Of a DNA stretch of 64,000 nucleotides, positions 44,949 through 53,204 are shown one piece after another. A program made the translations under genes and the position numbers. The notes under the pieces are model-generated. The model was not told where the DNA came from. It did not search any database and worked only from the letters and a program-made list of their open reading frames with translations. The DNA comes from Pseudomonas mucidolens (GTDB taxonomy: Bacteria > Pseudomonadota > Gammaproteobacteria > Pseudomonadales > Pseudomonadaceae): NCBI RefSeq assembly GCF_900106045.1, contig NZ_LT629802.1:3906001-3970000 (forward strand). Direction: 5' to 3'. The stretch's first letter is position 1; each line of letters starts with the position of its first letter.

Positions 44949-46382
44949 TCAAACTCTGCCACCTACTCTTAGAGCATCAGCGATACGCATTATAAGCGCA
45001 ATAGTCTCAGCCGACCTTACCGTATCATACTTCAGCTGTCTTACTGCAAAAGCGTAACCAGCAGCTAAAACAGACTGATCATCCCCACTGATATCATACG
45101 CCCAATCTCGGCAATATTTAACAACATCACCAAAAGGGTTACTTTTACAGTAGCCATCGACGTTCGGCCAATGTTCCAAGAACGATTGCATTTCTTGCGA
45201 CACCCCAGACAATACGCAATCGGGATGAAATATAAGACTCATTTCCAAAGTTATAGGATCTAATCCCGCATAGCCAAAACCTACGTCACCAAAGTCGATC
45301 AAAACAGGTGTTCCAGCTTCATCAACCAAAACATTACCGCCATGCAAATCTCCGTGAATACAAGACATTGAAGCGCTCACATGAACACACTCAATATCCC
45401 GTAACTCTTCTAAGCCGTATTGCTTGACTATTGCATTAAAACTCTCATCATCGAGTTTTTCCCTTCGTATTTCGGCGACTGAAACTTTTGAAACTTCTCG
45501 AACAGCGCTCCACCGATGTAAGCTAGCTCGTACCCGCTGGATCACATCGACCGCAGCTTTAGCATCGCGACGTACAACTTCAAACAAAGTATCCTTGTAA
45601 CCTTCAGCCAGCGTGTAAAATATTGCACTGTACTCCTTCAAACCCTTATCTATTCCAGACAATAAAGGGGTGAAAGAATTAATAGGCAGAAGCTTAACGT
45701 GACGAGAGTAAGACTCATTTTCTTTTTGAATCTTTGAAGAAAGCCCAAGCTTTGCTACGAACGCACCAATGATATTTAGCCGAGCATCTCGCACTTCAAC
45801 CCGCCCTACCAACGAGCCAGACAAACCACTTAAAGGATAGTAAACCCCATCACTTCCCCCCATACTTCGCACAAATGTTTTTATCGCCCGCTCTTGCCCT
45901 TTGGCAAATGCTACTGCCTTTCCCCTAGTGTTAATAGAGATAGAGTTAACCGTAAGAATCTCACGATAGATATCTGACAACTCTTCAATTAGCTCAAGTG
46001 TCTTATTTTTTCTAAAATACAACACAGTTGGGAATTCTCTCCCTCCTCCCCACAACCGAATCCTCTCACCATGCCGAGAAAGCCCAGTGGCAAAACTGTC
46101 TAGGTCGGAGCCGGTGAGAATATATATTGGTGTTCCAGGCATTAACTGCTGAATGAGGTAAAAAAGGCTCTGACCATTCTCAACATTTTTTTCAAGCCCA
46201 GACGGCACGCTAGGCATACAAAGATCAAGAATGACCAGATCGTAAAAATTATTCGCTATTAACTCTCCAGCCGAACTTGAGTTATCAATTACAGTCCAAC
46301 TTATTTCTGGAAACTTCTCACTCATCACTGAAACCAGTGTATCTGCGTAAGAAAAGTTATCCTCAACGAATAATATTTGCAT
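44949..46382 (-). CDS. Receiver domain fused to a protein-kinase/APH-fold phosphotransferase
   Basis: 477 residues. Residues 1-130 are a response-regulator receiver: acidic pair E7-D8, phosphoacceptor D53 (VILDLCMPS), T90 and K124. Residues about 180-470 form a kinase-like fold: Gly loop GLSGSLVG (186-193), AxK-type Lys 211, catalytic loop HGDLHGGN (343-350, D345 and N350) and the metal-binding DFGD (363-366). All key residues of both domains are present, so an active kinase gated by receiver phosphorylation is plausible. Last gene of a three-gene operon; starts 20 bases inside the kinase gene upstream. Substrate unknown. Confidence 0.88.
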   Translation of the reverse strand: MQILFVEDNFSYADTLVSVMSEKFPEISWTVIDNSSSAGELIANNFYDLVILDLCMPSVPSGLEKNVENGQSLFYLIQQLMPGTPIYILTGSDLDSFATGLSRHGERIRLWGGGREFPTVLYFRKNKTLELIEELSDIYREILTVNSISINTRGKAVAFAKGQERAIKTFVRSMGGSDGVYYPLSGLSGSLVGRVEVRDARLNIIGAFVAKLGLSSKIQKENESYSRHVKLLPINSFTPLLSGIDKGLKEYSAIFYTLAEGYKDTLFEVVRRDAKAAVDVIQRVRASLHRWSAVREVSKVSVAEIRREKLDDESFNAIVKQYGLEELRDIECVHVSASMSCIHGDLHGGNVLVDEAGTPVLIDFGDVGFGYAGLDPITLEMSLIFHPDCVLSGVSQEMQSFLEHWPNVDGYCKSNPFGDVVKYCRDWAYDISGDDQSVLAAGYAFAVRQLKYDTVRSAETIALIMRIADALRVGGRV

Positions 46383-47280
46383 AATCCCTATACCACCTTA
46401 ATTCAAATCTTGCCCCACCCTCGGCTTTGTTTGAGACCAAAACATCGCCCTCCATTGACCGCATCGATAACTGCGCTGTGGCTAGCCCATAACCAAAGTG
46501 CTCATCCTTGTTTGAGACGCCGAGCTTGATAGCTTCTTCAGGATTCCCTGGAAACCCCGCTCCGCAATCAAGAATTGCCAGCCAGTTCTCAGAGCCGGCA
46601 GGCCCCCAGTTTATTAAAATTTCGGCAGGCTGTAGTGTTGAAAACTCCCTAACTGCCTCTACGGCATTTCTAATTCCATTGTCGATAGCCAAACCCAGCG
46701 AGTCACGGTCAGCCTGAACTATGTAAGGTTTTATACCGGCAACTCGTAAAACGATTTCTTCGGTCGAAATATTCAAAACTGCAACACACTCAGCAACTAG
46801 CCCTGATAGATCAAACTCGCTGTATGGGGGCGTAGATGCTGCCTTTTTAAGATTCCCGACTGCCTCCAACAAACCGTTCAGACGCTCAACGCAGTGTTTG
46901 GTCCTAGAATTTTCGTATGCATCAACTTCCATTTCTGCAACGAGGCGGAGGGATCCAATAAGCGGTGCAAATTCATGCAATATGGTTCTAGAAACCTCAT
47001 CCACAGCCTGCGCTCGAAGATCTTTAGCCAAACGCTCAGAATCGTTTTCAAAAACGGACTCATCGATGGACGCTACATCTTGCTTTGGTGGGCCAACCTG
47101 AACTCGATCCATAGCTCGCTCAAGGGCACGCTTCACCCATCGCACATTCTCCTTCGCTAGTGCGCGTAAGAGCATCGGGGCGTCAGTAACCTCTGCAGCT
47201 AATGAAAAATAGCGAGCAGCTTCCAGCCGCTCATCAACTGAGTTACTGAAAAGAGATGAAACTGCCTGATCACGAGACAT
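46363..47280 (-). CDS. Soluble histidine kinase with N-terminal HEAT-like repeat
   Basis: 305 residues from ATG 47280, which overlaps the upstream ATPase stop (TGATG); GTG 47283 is the alternative. Residues 1-60 are a HEAT-like helical segment (ERLEAARYFSLAAEVTDAPM). The dimerisation helix carries the phospho-acceptor His 102 in ILHEFAPLIGS. The ATP domain has N box AIDNGIRNAVEA, G1 LDCGAGFPG and G2 HFGYGLATAQ. No transmembrane segment, so it senses a cytoplasmic event, probably through the neighbouring ATPase. Its partner should be the downstream receiver-kinase protein. Confidence 0.9.
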   Translation of the reverse strand: MSRDQAVSSLFSNSVDERLEAARYFSLAAEVTDAPMLLRALAKENVRWVKRALERAMDRVQVGPPKQDVASIDESVFENDSERLAKDLRAQAVDEVSRTILHEFAPLIGSLRLVAEMEVDAYENSRTKHCVERLNGLLEAVGNLKKAASTPPYSEFDLSGLVAECVAVLNISTEEIVLRVAGIKPYIVQADRDSLGLAIDNGIRNAVEAVREFSTLQPAEILINWGPAGSENWLAILDCGAGFPGNPEEAIKLGVSNKDEHFGYGLATAQLSMRSMEGDVLVSNKAEGGARFELRWYRDYANIIR

Positions 47281-49118
47281 CACAATGAATTTTCTTGATA
47301 AAATTTCGCACGAGTGGCGAAAGCTTTAGACCCCCCCTCCATAACAGTAGTGATAGCGTTAACTGCATCAGGATGAGTAAGGGGCTTACTAACTTGGACA
47401 AACCCATTTCTGCCATCAGAGGTTAACTCAACAATCAAATCCGCCTCACCTAACACAGGAATATTAGCATTGTGCGTGGACAAAATTATCTGCCCTTGTC
47501 CTTTACGACTATTTAGAGTTTTTATTATTGTGTTAGCCACAAATGCGTTATCCAAATGGTCTTCTGGCTGATCGATTATCAACACTCTTTCGGAGTGCTG
47601 TAAGACAATGGAAAGAATTACTGTACACCTTTGACCAGCTGATAGAGCAGAGACGTCCTTATAGTCAACTCCGTCGAGAAGACTCATACTTACATCATCC
47701 TGTACATCACAAGTCAATATATCAGCCAGTCCAAAATCGCGTAATTGCGCGACCACCCGAGCGGCGCGCTCTTTCGGTATATCCACCACATCTGAAAGCT
47801 GTTCAAAACTACCGCTATCAACAAACTTAACGAGTTCTCTAGGACTAACGGTTTCTGAAATTTTCGACGCCAGATCATTATATTTAATACCGCTACCCTT
47901 CAGCGCATCTGTGAGCGCCTTAGAATATTCCCCCAGCTGCGATGACTGTTCAACTTCAACTTTCACATAGGGCTTAAGAGCTCGATTAATGGTCTCCGCC
48001 ACTTCGCATCGAAGCGCATATCTATTGAGACGAATATTTTCTAATGTAATTGCAGCGTCATCCCGTCGCGAGCGAAGAGTCTCCAACCTATTCCGACGCT
48101 CTCCCAATAAATTTTCTCGGGTTTTAATTTGAGCAATTTGTGCTTTTATATTTGATATATTACGACTCAACGCGCCAGTACCTTCAGAAACCTTATCAAG
48201 CTCCTGCCGTAAAAATCTAGCCTTACGTTCCACCTCGAAGTGTTTAGATGATATTTCTTCTCGGCGCACTTTAGACACGCTTTCAATCTGCTCAAAGACT
48301 TTTGAAGCTTCTAAGACCTTTGAGATAGCAACCTTATAAACATCGCGCAGATCACTAACCGGATCTTTATCCGGCTCGCCGCTCCATGCATCTGGGCCAT
48401 AATCGTCAAAAAGGAGTTCATCCAACTTGCTTCGCCATTCGGAAGCGTGACTTTCGAAACGCGCAACTATATCTTCACGAGCGGATGCAGCGGCTAGTTC
48501 TTCGGTAAGAAGCGAGGACTCCGCCTGTTTTTTTGCAACTTCAACCGAATCTCCTTGAAGCTCACGAAGCTGACGTTCAAAGTCCTGAACCTGCGATATC
48601 AAACTCGGTACTTTAACTACCTCCTCTGACAATAAAGAAATCTCTGTCTCGACCGCCAACACCTCTTTGTATATACTTTTTATCGAGCTAATAACTGAGG
48701 CTTCGTTCGCAGCCATGCTCGTACGCCCGTTGATGAATCCATCAATCAGTGACAGACGCCCTGCATCGCTCAGCCCTAGTGTTTCAACTTCCGTTTGAGA
48801 CAGTACAATCGGCGCAACGAAGCGGGCAGTTGAGCGTGGTTGATCTTCCCCGGCGGTACGCGACACGGTGACGTCATCGATCAGATCATTTAATACAACC
48901 GTCACCTCTCCGCCATCCAGCACTGCCCTCGCATGATCAAGCGAACGGTTTTTGGCCTCAACGGTGTGGTTGCGAGCAGCCAATGCATACCTAATCAGTT
49001 CGATTACGGAAGTCTTTCCAGTGCCCCTCGCGCCGATGATTACATTAAGGCCGTTGGAAAACCTAAGATCCAAACCATCCAGAAATCCGCCTTCAACTTG
49101 TAATCGCTCGATGTCCAC
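47280..49118 (-). CDS. RecF/SMC-like ABC-type ATPase, first gene of the phosphorelay operon
   Basis: 612 residues. Walker A GARGTGKTS (residues 29-37), then long coiled coils (about 150-400) typical of SMC/RecF/RecN-like proteins, ABC signature LSAGQRC (about 500), Walker B VLIIDQPEDHLD and H-loop LSTHNANIPV. No nuclease or Toprim domain seen at the C-terminus. Such ATPases often detect DNA ends, replication forks or phage structures in defence systems. It is co-translated with the histidine kinase, so it is likely the sensor of the relay. Confidence 0.92.
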   Translation of the reverse strand: MDIERLQVEGGFLDGLDLRFSNGLNVIIGARGTGKTSVIELIRYALAARNHTVEAKNRSLDHARAVLDGGEVTVVLNDLIDDVTVSRTAGEDQPRSTARFVAPIVLSQTEVETLGLSDAGRLSLIDGFINGRTSMAANEASVISSIKSIYKEVLAVETEISLLSEEVVKVPSLISQVQDFERQLRELQGDSVEVAKKQAESSLLTEELAAASAREDIVARFESHASEWRSKLDELLFDDYGPDAWSGEPDKDPVSDLRDVYKVAISKVLEASKVFEQIESVSKVRREEISSKHFEVERKARFLRQELDKVSEGTGALSRNISNIKAQIAQIKTRENLLGERRNRLETLRSRRDDAAITLENIRLNRYALRCEVAETINRALKPYVKVEVEQSSQLGEYSKALTDALKGSGIKYNDLASKISETVSPRELVKFVDSGSFEQLSDVVDIPKERAARVVAQLRDFGLADILTCDVQDDVSMSLLDGVDYKDVSALSAGQRCTVILSIVLQHSERVLIIDQPEDHLDNAFVANTIIKTLNSRKGQGQIILSTHNANIPVLGEADLIVELTSDGRNGFVQVSKPLTHPDAVNAITTVMEGGSKAFATRAKFYQENSL

Positions 49119-50689
49119 TGAAAAACTCCTTTGCTACAAAAATACCGATTGCCCGATTCCTACGCTGCCTCAAGCCCTGAACCAGTGCTCAAACCTGGCA
49201 ACACGCTGGAGAAGTTCAAGCATAAGACAGGCCCCGTCACTAATCTTTTGATTTTTCTTTGCAATGGTAGCCTAAGCTACTGCTCGGCTTTTACCACGTC
49301 TACTCGCCAATCGTAGCTTCAGCACCTTACACAGGACAATGAGACAAAAACGCCAAGGCATATCTTTTGCCGCACGGTGCAAATCCGTGGCTCGATATGC
49401 TATTCCAGTGATTTTTCTGTGGTCGACTCCAGACACAAACTCCCTACACCCCGCTCCGCTTGCCGCCTGTAGAACTACTCCAAACGCTGGCTTGGTCTGA
49501 TACCTGCCAGACTTTGGTTCTTCCACCGGCCTTATCAAAACCCTCGTCAAAAACTCGCATACTCTGAAATATTTTTCAGCCTGCATGCGATCCGTCTAGG
49601 GGTCCCGTGTCGCGGTGCCGGGATAACCGATGCTAGTTAGGGTTTGGCACCGGTGCGTTCCCATAGCGTCAGACGTTACTCAGTAGGCCTGCCTCGTCGA
49701 GGCCGTAGGCTTTACGAGGTACAGCGTAGAGCGTTCATAAGCGAAAGCCTCGGTGCCAACTGAAACATACCCGCCACGATTGAAATATTCTGCCTGGCTC
49801 ATGTTCCACCGCGCTAACAGATCCGCATTCCGCTCACGCACATATCGACTCAACGATCCACAGATATTTATCCTAGGAAACTGGGGGACACCGCTGCAAA
49901 GACCATCATACCCTCAGATCATGAGAAGCCCTGAGGCGTAACACCGAATGAATGTGTAACACACCTTCGCAATAAAAGAATTCCAATGTGTAACGTACAA
50001 TAATCCTTTATAAATCAGTACCTTGATATAGATAGTAACGAGCGTAACACCCGTAACATGCTTTCAGAAAGGATCCCCCCGGCCCCATTTGCGACTCCTC
50101 CTTCAGCGAGGGAAGATCGATGATGTTCTTGGCTTCGCTAGAATTGTGGGGTGCCCTGCTGGGGTAGAAAACTCGGGTGATCGAGTCAGCCGAAAGGTGT
50201 CCAATTTAGTGATCTGGTAAAGGGGAGAGATACTGTTTACCAGTTCTCTTACGCTATGGGTCAAACCATCGAGGGGACCCTGGACATTTTGAAAAGACAC
50301 GGGGAATAGAACCCGCAGGATCGTGCTAGCGGCAGTCTTTCCTACGTCGGTTGACAGGTTGACACCCATCACCATGGTTGACGCCATGCAGGTGTTCGCT
50401 ATCAGCAACAGATGCAGCCACCTTTACCGAAGCTGTAACGATGGCCCTTTTTCTTCAAGATCCTTTCAATTTCAACGATTGAAATTTCAGTAACTTCCAA
50501 TGCCTCCCACTAACTCGATCCCGCGGGTTTCATGCCCCGTGTGGCAAGGAAAAGCTCAGGGTCCCCAGCGACCTTAGAGGCGACCTTCATCAACACAAAA
50601 ACACCCCCCTACTGACGGAAGTACCATTGCACTCCACACCTTTTATCTATTGTATGTTTGAAAACCAACGTCAGAACTGAAGGGATGCT
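49119..50689. other. Long cargo intergenic region with a possible structured RNA
   Basis: About 1.57 kb without a convincing gene. It must hold the leftward promoter of the ATPase operon and the rightward promoter of the nuclease-like gene. At 49613-49759 there are three complementary blocks: CGGTGCC (49613-49619), TTGGCACCG (49644-49652) and CGGTGCCAA (49751-49759), so the middle block can pair with either side, plus a GCCTC-gtc-GAGGC hairpin at 49691-49703. A short minus-strand frame at 50103-50408 (MGVNLSTDVGKTA) may be a remnant. The iterons at 49937-50057 are listed separately. Confidence 0.5.
49937..50057. repeat. Iteron cluster (right), inverted relative to the left cluster
   Basis: CGTAACAC at 49937-49944, TGTAACAC at 49955-49962, and three units with a 9-base period whose GTAAC cores lie at 50035, 50044 and 50053. 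The 15-base block CGTAACACCCGTAAC (50043-50057) is the exact reverse complement of 36753-36767 in the left cluster. AT-rich DNA lies between the copies. With the element circularised, the two clusters would be about 4 kb apart across attP. Confidence 0.65.
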
Positions 50690-51955
50690 ATGAGCCGAAG
50701 CGATCGAGATAACCTGTTTTACGATGGGGGCCTAACGGCAACGCTGGATAATCAGTTACGGTCAATCAAAGAGCTTGTTGAGCAAATCCCACGGGACCAG
50801 TTTTTATCGATCAGTGAGGATACGTTGGTTGAAAACCTCGTAGATAGACTCTCAATCGATCCCCTTGTACTACACGAAGACCAGATACAGATGGAACACG
50901 GAGAGGTCAAAATCGATGTCACTGGCCGTTTTGACTACGACAGATTCCCTGGACGCACCGCAACCGCGGACGGTCATCAGCTCCGGTTTTTCATTCCATT
51001 TTCAGGAGAACCTCAGCTTTGGAAACTCAAACCCAATGTCTGGAGAACCAGCATCCCTCGGGGAGAAATAGATAGCAGAAAAAAATTGCTAACTCTCTCT
51101 TTTCGGAATACCAGCAACACAGAGCCCGAGTGGTATCAACAGGAGCTTGAGAATAGTTTGAGGCTCATCCGGGAATCTATTTCGGCTCAAAGCTCGATGC
51201 TGACGGAATACCATGCTTCGCTACCGCGCTCAGTGCGAGATTGTGTGCAGCACCGACGACTGCAGGTAGAAAAGCTTCATGGTCTGGCATCGGCCTTTAA
51301 CATTCCAATGGTCAAAAAAACGGGCATGCCTGAGTACAGGTCGGTAGATGTTAAGAAAAAAACTGCGCAGGCCCTTCCGAGAGTTCCTCCAACTGGTTAC
51401 AAGCCTGAGCCAGCGATCACGAATGAGCTGTACTCAGAGATCTTGAGCAATATTCGTCATATGGGTGCAACCTTTGAGGGCACGCCTCAAACGTATTCAT
51501 CCTTAGGTGAGGAGGGTCTTCGCGACATTTTACTGGCTAGCTTAAATGGCGTTTATCAGGGAGCTGCCACCGGAGAAGCATTCCGCAAGTATGGTAAAAC
51601 TGATATCCGAATCGAAGAAGAAACTCGCTCTGCGTTCGTAGGAGAGTGCAAGCTTTGGGGGGGAGAAAAGATCCTTGTCGCGGCCCTTGATCAGTTGCTT
51701 GATTATTTGACTTGGAGGGACTGCAAGGCAGCCCTAATCCTATTCAATAAGTCAGTTTCTGGATTCGCCGGAGTACAAGAGACTATTTCTCAAGTACTGC
51801 CGAAGCATGAGCTTTTCATCCGATCTCAGCCAGGGCAATTAGGGGAATGGAGATTTACATTCAGGACTAAGGAGGACCAAGGACGGGAGGTAATCATTCA
51901 CGTCTTCTGTTTCAACCTATACGTATCTCCTGAACGGGCAGGAAAGAAGCGGTAG
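50690..51955 (+). CDS. PD-(D/E)XK nuclease-like protein, probable defence gene
   Basis: 421 residues from ATG 50690 (GAAGGGA upstream). The C-terminal part has the order of a PD-(D/E)XK active site: E274/E275 in SSLGEEGLRDILL, D305 in KTDIRI, and E319-C-K321 in AFVGECKLWGG, followed by a helix and strand (CKAALILF). The N-terminal 230 residues are of unknown fold. It stands alone between the right iterons and attR, where such elements tend to carry defence genes. Could be a restriction-type or abortive-infection nuclease; no partner methylase is present. Confidence 0.82.
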   Translation: MSRSDRDNLFYDGGLTATLDNQLRSIKELVEQIPRDQFLSISEDTLVENLVDRLSIDPLVLHEDQIQMEHGEVKIDVTGRFDYDRFPGRTATADGHQLRFFIPFSGEPQLWKLKPNVWRTSIPRGEIDSRKKLLTLSFRNTSNTEPEWYQQELENSLRLIRESISAQSSMLTEYHASLPRSVRDCVQHRRLQVEKLHGLASAFNIPMVKKTGMPEYRSVDVKKKTAQALPRVPPTGYKPEPAITNELYSEILSNIRHMGATFEGTPQTYSSLGEEGLRDILLASLNGVYQGAATGEAFRKYGKTDIRIEEETRSAFVGECKLWGGEKILVAALDQLLDYLTWRDCKAALILFNKSVSGFAGVQETISQVLPKHELFIRSQPGQLGEWRFTFRTKEDQGREVIIHVFCFNLYVSPERAGKKR

Positions 51956-52135
51956 ATTGTGGCTTCAATTTTTCGCACAACCGGGCCAACAAAGTTCGAA
52001 CGCCCTCGTCTCAGTTGCGTCAGAAGGTCGGAACAAGACGTAATTACCCGGCCGAGTGGCGACATACCAACAACCATCTGATGGTGCTTCACCTATTGGG
52101 TGACAGCACGATATCAGTGGGCAGAAACATGCGGC

Positions 52136-52155
52136 GTGTATGCCTACATGTATGC
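52136..52155. repeat. Integrase arm-type sites next to attR
   Basis: GTGTATGC (52136-52143) and ATGTATGC (52148-52155), 12 bases apart, matching the pair at 35427-35446 in sequence, orientation and spacing. Confidence 0.72.
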
Positions 52156-52220
52156 CTAACTGGAAGATAAGATACCAATCCCTTTAAATACAATGTCTTA
52201 TAACTCCAGTTCAAATGACT

Positions 52221-52310
52221 GTGTACCACCAAGTACCGGTTTACAGATGTCTACATGAGTCTCTAAACCACCTCAAGAAGCCCGCCTAGTGCGGGCTTTC
52301 TTGTTTCTGG
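52221..52310. repeat. attR: right attachment repeat of the island
   Basis: Copy of the tRNA-Met 3' end and downstream DNA found at 35301-35391, including the duplicated terminator hairpin GCCCGC/GCGGGC (52280-52296). It holds only the end of the tRNA (CCACCAAGTACCG), not a full gene. The last 41 bases are identical to attL. The short stretch from 52311 to 52457 holds nothing recognisable. Confidence 0.92.
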
Positions 52311-52457
52311 TGATATCTCCCGAGGGGATGCAAGAGAAGCAACGAAAGGTAGAGTGGCACGCATCCAGCGGCAAGTCTGAAAAGCCCACGCTTTTTAAGC
52401 CAGAACAATGCGCAGGCTGGCTCCGTAAACTGGAAATCAGCAAGCCTTTGAAACGCA

Positions 52458-53204
52458 TCAAGTCGACAAGGCAACCCGTCCTATCCCGGCAAACTCAACT
52501 TCCACTTGCACCCCGGCCGGCGCCCAGTAGATACCCGTCCAGCCACCACTAGCCACCAGGTCACCGGCTCGCAAGGGGGTGCCCAGTGCTGCAGCGTGAC
52601 GCGCCAGCCAGGGCAGCGAACTGAGCGGCTCGCCGAATGGATGGCTGCCAAAGCCGACGAACTCAGGCTCCCCGGCCACCCGCAACGTCACCTGTTGTCT
52701 TGACCAATCCGGCATTTCTCCCAGCGTTTGCGGTGCACCGAGTACCAGCGCGCGGTTGAGTTGCTGGTCGGCCAGCCGAAGCAGTGGCGCGGATTGATCG
52801 CCCTGCAGCCAGCGCGTGCCACAGAGTTCGATGCCCGGCATCCACACATCGACTGCCGCACGGGCCATGGCCAGATCAGTGTGCTGGTCGAGGTCTCGCG
52901 ACAGGCGCACGATCAATTCCCCCTCGATCCCGAAACCAAAGGCATCGCCCGGCGGAACCTGCCAACCCGACGGGTGTACCGCCATTGCCGGTACCCCGGC
53001 GGCGCTGATCAGCCCTCCCGGAGCGCCGCCCAATTTCCAGGCCGCTGGCGGCCCGGAGGCGAACCAGCCGAGGGTTTCCGCCACCTGGTGCTGCACCGCA
53101 TAGGCTTCTGCTTCGCTAGCCAGTTCCAGGGTTGGCAACGGTTGTTGGCGCCCCTCACGCCAACCACGAATCAGGCTGGCGGCCACCTGTGCGACCGCAC
53201 TCAC
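52458..53204 (-). CDS. FAH-family hydratase (2-keto-4-pentenoate hydratase-like)
   Basis: 248 residues from GTG 53204, overlapping the dihydropyrimidinase stop (GTGA). Fumarylacetoacetase-like fold: GFGIEGELIVRLSRDL holds the metal-binding Glu pair, then MPGIELCGTRW, and DLVASGGWTG near the end. Such enzymes hydrate or decarboxylate 2-oxo acids with Mg. It is the last gene of the leftward catabolic run; the reaction in this pathway cannot be set from sequence. Its 3' end faces the right end of the island. Confidence 0.87.
   Translation of the reverse strand: MSAVAQVAASLIRGWREGRQQPLPTLELASEAEAYAVQHQVAETLGWFASGPPAAWKLGGAPGGLISAAGVPAMAVHPSGWQVPPGDAFGFGIEGELIVRLSRDLDQHTDLAMARAAVDVWMPGIELCGTRWLQGDQSAPLLRLADQQLNRALVLGAPQTLGEMPDWSRQQVTLRVAGEPEFVGFGSHPFGEPLSSLPWLARHAAALGTPLRAGDLVASGGWTGIYWAPAGVQVEVEFAGIGRVALST

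Larger units (their letters stand above)
35313..52310. mobile_element. Integrative element in tRNA-Met, P4-satellite-like backbone with defence-type cargo
   Basis: About 17 kb, bounded by the tRNA-Met att repeat on the left and its copy on the right, with a tyrosine integrase next to attL and arm-type sites at both ends. The backbone (integrase, AlpA, Icd-like, DUF3077-like, Toprim/DUF927 primase-helicase) is of the P4 satellite kind. Cargo from 43.6 kb on is AT-rich. No capsid, tail or conjugation genes are present, so mobilisation would depend on a helper phage or on self-circularisation only. Confidence 0.9.

Noticed and set aside
49272..49586. 104-codon minus-strand frame in the cargo gap
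   Set aside because: No recognisable domain or ribosome binding site; Arg/Cys-rich like random translation.
49613..49759. Retron or CRISPR interpretation of the inverted repeats
   Set aside because: No reverse transcriptase or cas gene is near and there are no regularly spaced repeats; no CRISPR array was seen anywhere in the window.
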